Assembly (NCBI GenBank): GCA_003635255.1
Contig: PYJC01000176.1
Coordinates: forward strand, 1 to 34,956
Length of the DNA: 34,956 nt
Direction: 5' to 3'
Source: Candidatus Poribacteria bacterium
GTDB lineage: Bacteria; Poribacteria; WGA-4E; WGA-3G
Numbering within the stretch: the stretch's first letter is position 1; every line of letters starts with the position of its first letter. Positions 30,778 through 34,956 of the stretch are shown in pieces. A program made the translations under genes and the position numbers. The notes beneath the pieces are model-generated. The model was given only the letters and a program-made list of their open reading frames with translations, made no database searches and was not told the origin of the DNA.

Positions 30778-31590
30778 ATGATTGATGTCTGTTTTTTTGC
30801 TGACGAGGTTTCTAAAACTGATTTTGAGGAAGCCATCAAACTCGGTGTTGGGGCCGGCGCGAATACCGTTGAGATACGAGGTGGTGTGTGGGGCAAACAC
30901 GTAACTGAAATTGACGATAACGATGTTCAACGCGTTCAAGATGTGCTGAGCACCTACAATGTCCGCGTCGCCAGTATCGGATCGCCGTTTGGTAAATGCG
31001 CAATTGACGATCCGCAGGAGTATGATCAACACCGAAAGCACTTTGACAGGATGGTCACACTCGCACACGCCTTTGATACCCAAGTCATTCGCGGGTTCAC
31101 GTTTTGGAACCCGAATCGTCGAACGAAAGGCGCGGCGCGTCCGGATATTAACGACTATATGGAGCGCATTGTCGAGAAACTCTCGCTGGTTGTTCCGGTT
31201 GCAGAGAGTGCAAACGTTACGCTCTGCTTTGAAAACGAAAGCGCGTGTCTTGCTGGCACTTGCGAGGAGACGCGTGCTGTCATTGATGCCCTTGGGAATA
31301 GCCCCGCACTCACTTCGTGCTGGGATGTTAATAACGGATTACACTGCGGAGAAAATCCGCTCCCAGACGGGTATGCCCACATTAAAGGACTCGTGCGACA
31401 TCTGCATGTGAAACCGAATCGGGAGAAAAATCTTGATCCTATCGGCGACACAGAATTGCGCTATGCACAGATCCTCGAAGTGCTTGTTGCTGATAGATTC
31501 ACTGGTGCAGCGAGCATTGAACACTGGGGACAACCCGGCGATATGTTGAAAGGGGTGCGGCAACTGCGTGCCTTAGTTGATGCTATGTAG
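30778..31590 (+). CDS. Sugar phosphate isomerase/epimerase-like TIM barrel
   Basis: A 270-residue protein. ATG 30778 has AAGGGGG upstream; eight earlier in-frame codons are not needed. Opening strand MIDVCFFADEVSKTDFEEAI is followed by ANTVEIRGG, VRVASIGSPFGKC and QVIRGFTFWNPN. The metal-site strands are VTLCFENESACLAGTCEETR (Glu) and ALTSCWDVNNGLHCGENP (Asp/Asn), then HLHVKPNR (His) and GAASIEHWGQPG (Glu). This is the xylose-isomerase-like, AP endonuclease family 2 fold that isomerises or epimerises sugars. It starts 77 nt after the peroxiredoxin and is followed 26 nt later by the SGNH hydrolase, so these two are probably one unit. Confidence 0.85.
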   Translation: MIDVCFFADEVSKTDFEEAIKLGVGAGANTVEIRGGVWGKHVTEIDDNDVQRVQDVLSTYNVRVASIGSPFGKCAIDDPQEYDQHRKHFDRMVTLAHAFDTQVIRGFTFWNPNRRTKGAARPDINDYMERIVEKLSLVVPVAESANVTLCFENESACLAGTCEETRAVIDALGNSPALTSCWDVNNGLHCGENPLPDGYAHIKGLVRHLHVKPNREKNLDPIGDTELRYAQILEVLVADRFTGAASIEHWGQPGDMLKGVRQLRALVDAM

Positions 31591-31616
31591 ACTTCTATAG
31601 GTAAAGGAGAAATGCA

Positions 31617-32603
31617 ATGCAATTGAAGCCAGACGCACCACAATTAACTTGGCAGGGTGCCATTTCCCTCCAGCAAACTGAAGATTGGATGATGCCGTGG
31701 CGCACACCGCACCCAGCCCATATTTTGTTCCCAGAACCGTTACTTGAACGTTCAGCGATGCCTGCTGGCGTTCGCATCAGTTTTCGGAGTAATACGACCC
31801 AGGTTTCGGGTAATATCGTACCGCAGAATGAAAGCGGAATGCTTGATCTCTGTTGCAACGGGGAATTAATAGATTCAATTGATCTGAAACAACAGGACAG
31901 TTTCGCCTTTGAAAACTTATCTAATGAAGAAAAATTGATCGAATTGTGGCTGCCGCAGTTCGGAAGGTTTCAACTCCGCAGTTTAGAGATAGATGATGGC
32001 GCAACACTTGAGCCGTTCACAGACACACGCCCGCGGTGGATTACCTATGGTAGCTCTATCACGCAGTGCCGGACAGCTGCGTCCCCAACACAGACGTGGC
32101 CAGGAATCGTTGCTCGCACACACGGACTGAATTTAACCTGCCTCGGTTACGGGGGACAGTGTCATCTCGATGCAATGGTGGCCCGGATGATCCGTGATAC
32201 GCCTGCTGATTATATCTCAATGTGCCTCGGTATCAACATCCAAGGGGCATCCAGTTTAGGACAGCGAACGTTCCGTCCGGCGATTATTGGTGCTGTCCAG
32301 ATTGTTCGAGAGAAGCAGCCAGATATACCGATCGTGTTGATGTCACCTATTTGTTCCCCACCGAGAGAAGAAAATCCAAACACTGTAGGATTTCATCTCA
32401 AAGGCATGCGTGAAGAGGTACAAGCCGCTGCCGAAGCACTTCAAGCACACGGCGATAAGCAGGTCCATTACGTTGACGGGTTAAGTGTCTTTGGAGCCGA
32501 CTATGTTCACTTACTCCCAGATGACCTACATCCCGATGCGGAAGGCTACCGAGTCATGGGTAAGAATTTCATAACTGTAGTCGCCGAAAAATTTTTTGTA
32601 TAA
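31617..32603 (+). CDS. SGNH/GDSL-type hydrolase (carbohydrate esterase-like)
   Basis: A 328-residue protein. An N-terminal beta-rich domain of about 130 residues, of the kind found in front of acetyl-xylan-esterase-like SGNH enzymes, precedes the catalytic domain. Key residues: Ser146 in WITYGSSITQ (block I), the Gly of LGYGGQC (block II), Asn of CLGINIQG (block III) and Asp303/His305 in DDLHPDAEGY (block V). All four are present. AAAGGAG precedes the ATG. No signal peptide is apparent. It probably removes acyl groups from sugars imported with the sulfated glycan. A pair of hairpins follows. Confidence 0.85.
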   Translation: MQLKPDAPQLTWQGAISLQQTEDWMMPWRTPHPAHILFPEPLLERSAMPAGVRISFRSNTTQVSGNIVPQNESGMLDLCCNGELIDSIDLKQQDSFAFENLSNEEKLIELWLPQFGRFQLRSLEIDDGATLEPFTDTRPRWITYGSSITQCRTAASPTQTWPGIVARTHGLNLTCLGYGGQCHLDAMVARMIRDTPADYISMCLGINIQGASSLGQRTFRPAIIGAVQIVREKQPDIPIVLMSPICSPPREENPNTVGFHLKGMREEVQAAAEALQAHGDKQVHYVDGLSVFGADYVHLLPDDLHPDAEGYRVMGKNFITVVAEKFFV

Positions 32604-32612
32604 ATAATCCAA

Positions 32613-32675
32613 GGGGTAGGCACAAAACCTACCCCCGCGGTCCCCAGGCCAGTAGGTGCGGTTTGCAACCGCACC
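32613..32675. repeat. Two adjacent hairpins between convergent genes
   Basis: GGGGTAGG and CCTACCCC (32613-32635) form an 8-bp stem around CACAAAA; GGTGCGGTT and AACCGCACC (32655-32675) form a 9-bp stem around TGC. The second resembles the internal hairpin of the MITE at 14006-14027 in composition. There is no T-run. They lie between the SGNH stop and the convergent LamG stop. Confidence 0.5.
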
Positions 32676-32743
32676 GAACCTTAAGCACAAAGCCAGCAAA
32701 ATATACCTATTCACGTAAACACATCTCGATGAATACATTCGTC

Positions 32744-33502
32744 CTATCGCGCTTTAAGCGTCGCCCAAGTGGTTGCTAACTTGCCTTTCGACGAGACATC
32801 TAATGCAGCTTCCCAACCGCTTTCCATGAGGAGTTCGATGTCCTCTTCCTCTAACGCCACACCTTTTTTCGTGACAAAAACTTCATCTAATCCACCAACG
32901 AGGTTCTCACTGCCCCATCCGCCAAATTTCAACGCCGCTGGATTATCCATCGTCGCACCGACGTTTCTTTCTGTCTCCTTTTTTCCATTGACGTATAGCG
33001 AGATGACCCCTTTCTTGCGAACAGCGACGGTGTGATGCCAACCCTTTCCGACAATATCGGTTTTACCGTCGTCAATGTGGTTTCCGCCACCCTCAAAGAT
33101 AAAGAAGCCGGTGTCTCTATCGATACTTGAGCTCATCGCCCAGAACCCTGCACCGCCGTTCCGTTTTATGACGACATACGCGTCCTTATTTTCTGAGTTC
33201 ATCCAGCACCCAACAGTGAAATCATCATCTTCAAAATTGAAAAGATCGTTATGGGCAATAGTAACAAACTTCGGACTTCCATCGAATTCCAAAGCTTTGC
33301 CAAACTTCCCGTCTATCCATTTGGGTCCGTCAAATTCCCCATCGTTTCCATTCTCAGTAAAGTCTCCAACAACTTTTCCTTTACCTTCATCAAAGAGCCA
33401 CACACCAGCAAAATCGTCAAGATTAATTTCAGCACCGCTAAACGAGACGACTATAAGACTGAGGCAAACACCACACAATATCGTGAATCCACGGGATTTC
33501 AT
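32744..33502 (-). CDS. Exported LamG-domain protein with (A/T)TTW C-terminal tag (copy 3)
   Basis: A 252-residue protein. ATG 33500-33502 follows GGAGG by 8 nt, so 20 extra upstream codons are not used. A signal peptide is present (about residues 1-25, ILCGVCLSLIVVSFSGAE). The LamG domain contains FAGVWLFDEGKGKVVGDFTE, GKFGKALEFDG, WHHTVAVRKKGVISLYVNGK and LDEVFVTKKGVALEEEDI. The end is SSKGKLATTWATLKAR, a slightly diverged copy of the shared tag. It starts 4 nt downstream of the dehydrogenase stop, so the two are one operon, convergent to the SGNH gene. Confidence 0.85.
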   Translation of the reverse strand: MKSRGFTILCGVCLSLIVVSFSGAEINLDDFAGVWLFDEGKGKVVGDFTENGNDGEFDGPKWIDGKFGKALEFDGSPKFVTIAHNDLFNFEDDDFTVGCWMNSENKDAYVVIKRNGGAGFWAMSSSIDRDTGFFIFEGGGNHIDDGKTDIVGKGWHHTVAVRKKGVISLYVNGKKETERNVGATMDNPAALKFGGWGSENLVGGLDEVFVTKKGVALEEEDIELLMESGWEAALDVSSKGKLATTWATLKAR

Positions 33503-33506
33503 CCTT

Positions 33507-34568
33507 CTATCCTCCTTTGATCTCCACAGCAGTTCCTGTTTCTGCGGAGGCGTAAATAGCATCGGTTATTTTCTGAACAACAAGCGCATTTTCCAAACTC
33601 GTCAAAGGCTGCCGATGCTCGCGTATACCGGCAGCAAAATCAGCCAACGGGTTGCTGTGTTGTGATCCCGGGGCCTCCCCTATTTCCGTAAGGGATGTTG
33701 ATTCAACACCGCCTTCTGTTGTTGCGCGATTATAAGTAACACTTTCCGGTTTCCCGTCGCCCATGGTCAACTTAAGAGACCCGTCTGTCCCGATAATTTC
33801 CCAACCTTGATGTGTGTGCATCGTCATAAACTCACCACGTTCAACGCTGAGCACAATACCCCCTTCACATCGGATGAGTGCAGTATAGTGCGTTTCCGCA
33901 TCGGAACCCAGAGCGATGTGTGATTCAAAGACCGATGGCACCGTCCATGTCTGTGCAAATACAGTCTGCGGCTTCAGCTGCCATCCTGTAAGACCAAGCA
34001 GATAGTCGAGGTCATAACATCCCCAGTTTACGAGGATACCGCCGCCGTTGAGGGCCTTCGTCAACCGCCAAGCTGGGCGCGGCGTGTCGGGTTCTTTCCC
34101 CGCACCTCTGATGGCGCGACAATGGACACTACGTAGGTCGCCCAAACCGCCAGTCGTGATGAATTGTGTCGCAAGCCGCGCAGCTGCACTGAAACGGTTC
34201 CGCGAGGAACAACATCCTGAGATTAAGTCACCACGCGCAGCGATGAGTTGTTCGACTTCGGCAGCGTTCATCGCTATCGGTTTTTCAATCAGGACATGCT
34301 TGCCTCTCTCAAACGCACGTAAGGCTACCTCAGTCCGGTATTGTGTGGGAAATGCAAGTACAACTGCTTCGACTTCATCGTCATCGAGCAGATCGAGGTC
34401 GTTGCTATACATTTTGGGTGGGTTAAAGCGTTGCGCAGCGTTAATCCTATTTGCTTCAATCAGATCCGCCGCGGCAACTAACTCAATGTGTGATACCTCT
34501 GATGCGATACCGAGATGTCTACTCCCGATTACGCCACATCCAATTACACCTACTTTTACGGGTTCCAT
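33507..34568 (-). CDS. Gfo/Idh/MocA-family NAD(P)-dependent sugar or polyol dehydrogenase
   Basis: A 353-residue protein. ATG 34566-34568 (MEPVKVGVIGCGVIGSRHLG) is preferred over an open frame reaching 34637, because the Rossmann strand and GxGxxG loop begin right after it. Next are VELVAAADLIEANR and HVLIEKPIAMNAAEVEQLIA; EKP is the family hallmark with the catalytic Lys. The second domain has RPAWRLTKALNGGGILVNWG, with the usual GGG and CYDLDYLLGL. Members oxidise or reduce sugars, inositols and related cyclitols. Length is normal. The LamG gene follows 4 nt after the stop. Confidence 0.9.
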   Translation of the reverse strand: MEPVKVGVIGCGVIGSRHLGIASEVSHIELVAAADLIEANRINAAQRFNPPKMYSNDLDLLDDDEVEAVVLAFPTQYRTEVALRAFERGKHVLIEKPIAMNAAEVEQLIAARGDLISGCCSSRNRFSAAARLATQFITTGGLGDLRSVHCRAIRGAGKEPDTPRPAWRLTKALNGGGILVNWGCYDLDYLLGLTGWQLKPQTVFAQTWTVPSVFESHIALGSDAETHYTALIRCEGGIVLSVERGEFMTMHTHQGWEIIGTDGSLKLTMGDGKPESVTYNRATTEGGVESTSLTEIGEAPGSQHSNPLADFAAGIREHRQPLTSLENALVVQKITDAIYASAETGTAVEIKGG

Positions 34569-34701
34569 GATACAATAAGGGTCCTTTCTCAAGATGAAAT
34601 CTAAGCGGTAGGAACAAACCCGGGGTACTAACGACAATTGTACATCAATCCCAAGTTTATTGGGTTATTATGGCACGGAGGCAAATTGATGTCAAGAAAT
34701 T

Positions 34702-34730
34702 TTATAGTATATCCCGAAAATAAGTTTACA
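34702..34730 (+). mobile_element. Left terminal inverted repeat of an IS630-type element
   Basis: TTATAGTATATCCCGAAAAT starts 60 nt before the transposase ATG. It shares about 21 of 29 positions with the left end of the MITE at 13961. The right end is outside the window, so the exact boundary is not proven. Confidence 0.55.
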
Positions 34731-34761
34731 TTTTCTGAGATTTATGTTATCGTTTACGATT

Positions 34762-34956
34762 ATGGCATATTCAACAGATTTACGCAAACGCGTCCTTGAT
34801 TTCATTGATAACGGTGGCAGTAAAGCCGACGCTGAACGGACCTTTGGCATCTCAAGAAGGACGATCTATAATTGGTTAGAAGCAGAAAACCCGTTGACTT
34901 ATGACAGACCGGGCCCCAAGGGCCCTCGACATATTGATTACGATGCCCTCAAGCAA
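34762..34956 (+). CDS. IS630-family transposase, N-terminal part (runs off the right edge)
   Basis: The 65 visible codons begin MAYSTDLRKRVLDFIDNGGS and continue KADAERTFGISRRTIYNWLE, then YDRPGPKGPRHIDYDALKQ. The SxDLRxRVLxxxxxG...AxxxFxISxxTIYxWL pattern is the helix-turn-helix of IS630/Tc1-mariner-type transposases (transposase_14-like). The catalytic DDE part lies beyond the window. An AT-rich left end with TTATAGT precedes it. Confidence 0.8.
   Translation, partial: MAYSTDLRKRVLDFIDNGGSKADAERTFGISRRTIYNWLEAENPLTYDRPGPKGPRHIDYDALKQ

Overview
The window reads like a chromosome segment of an uncultured Gram-negative-type bacterium. The gene mix is what I associate with Candidatus Poribacteria and similar sponge or marine lineages: LamG-domain exported proteins, phytanoyl-CoA-dioxygenase-like enzymes, a Cys-type sulfatase, Gfo/Idh/MocA and sugar-isomerase TIM barrels, an SGNH hydrolase, WD40 proteins with a FlgD-like tail, many small lipoproteins and many MITE-like repeats. 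This assignment is recall and inference; there is no rRNA or other phylogenetic marker here. I see no tRNA, rRNA or CRISPR array.

Layout. 1-1.4 kb: 5' part of a transposase gene running off the left edge (- strand), then a decayed WD40 lipoprotein gene. 1.5-2.3 kb: MazF/PemK-type toxin-antitoxin pair whose antitoxin has an internally duplicated tail. 2.4-4.3 kb: MDR dehydrogenase converging on an EamA transporter. 4.3-4.9 kb: gap with a MITE flanked by a 7-bp target duplication. 4.9-8.9 kb: large M61-like lipoprotein peptidase with duplicated N-terminal modules, then a secreted cyclase-family hydrolase. 9.1-11.9 kb: TolB-like propeller and three small lipoproteins, two of them paralogous. 11.9-13.3 kb: aldo/keto-reductase-like barrel and an overlapping methyltransferase. 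13.3-14.1 kb: repeats, an orphan antitoxin-like gene and an IS630-type MITE. 14.2-17.5 kb: three ORFs in three frames that look like one large protein broken by frameshifts. 17.7-24.4 kb: LamG protein, Uma2 nuclease, gpmI, small membrane protein, prs, glycosyltransferase, PhyH. 24.4-25.9 kb (- strand): three lipoprotein genes, two of which are metal-binding HMA proteins interrupted by an in-frame UGA at the first Cys of GMTCxxC. 26.1-26.9 kb: MITE and a short UvrC-like gene. 27-32.6 kb (+): LamG, PhyH, sulfatase, peroxiredoxin with another in-frame UGA, sugar isomerase-like barrel, SGNH hydrolase. 32.7-34.6 kb (-): Gfo/Idh/MocA dehydrogenase and a fourth protein with the shared C-terminal tag. 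34.7 kb to end: left end and 5' part of an IS630-type element.

Main points. (1) Three predicted selenoproteins lie within 6 kb: two tandem HMA lipoproteins (GMT-U-GxC) and a peroxiredoxin (GT-U-GFC). Each has a hairpin with G residues in its apical loop about 20 nt after the UGA. UGA is an ordinary stop in several neighbouring genes, so selenocysteine fits better than a changed genetic code. (2) Four exported proteins of two unrelated folds (three LamG, one TolB-like propeller) end in nearly the same tail, TTTWGxLK plus 2-3 residues, which looks like an undescribed sorting or anchoring tag. (3) The MITE at 14.0 kb has ends resembling the IS630-type left end at 34.7 kb, so that transposase family may have mobilised it. 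The 27-34.6 kb region looks like a catabolic block for sulfated or decorated glycans.
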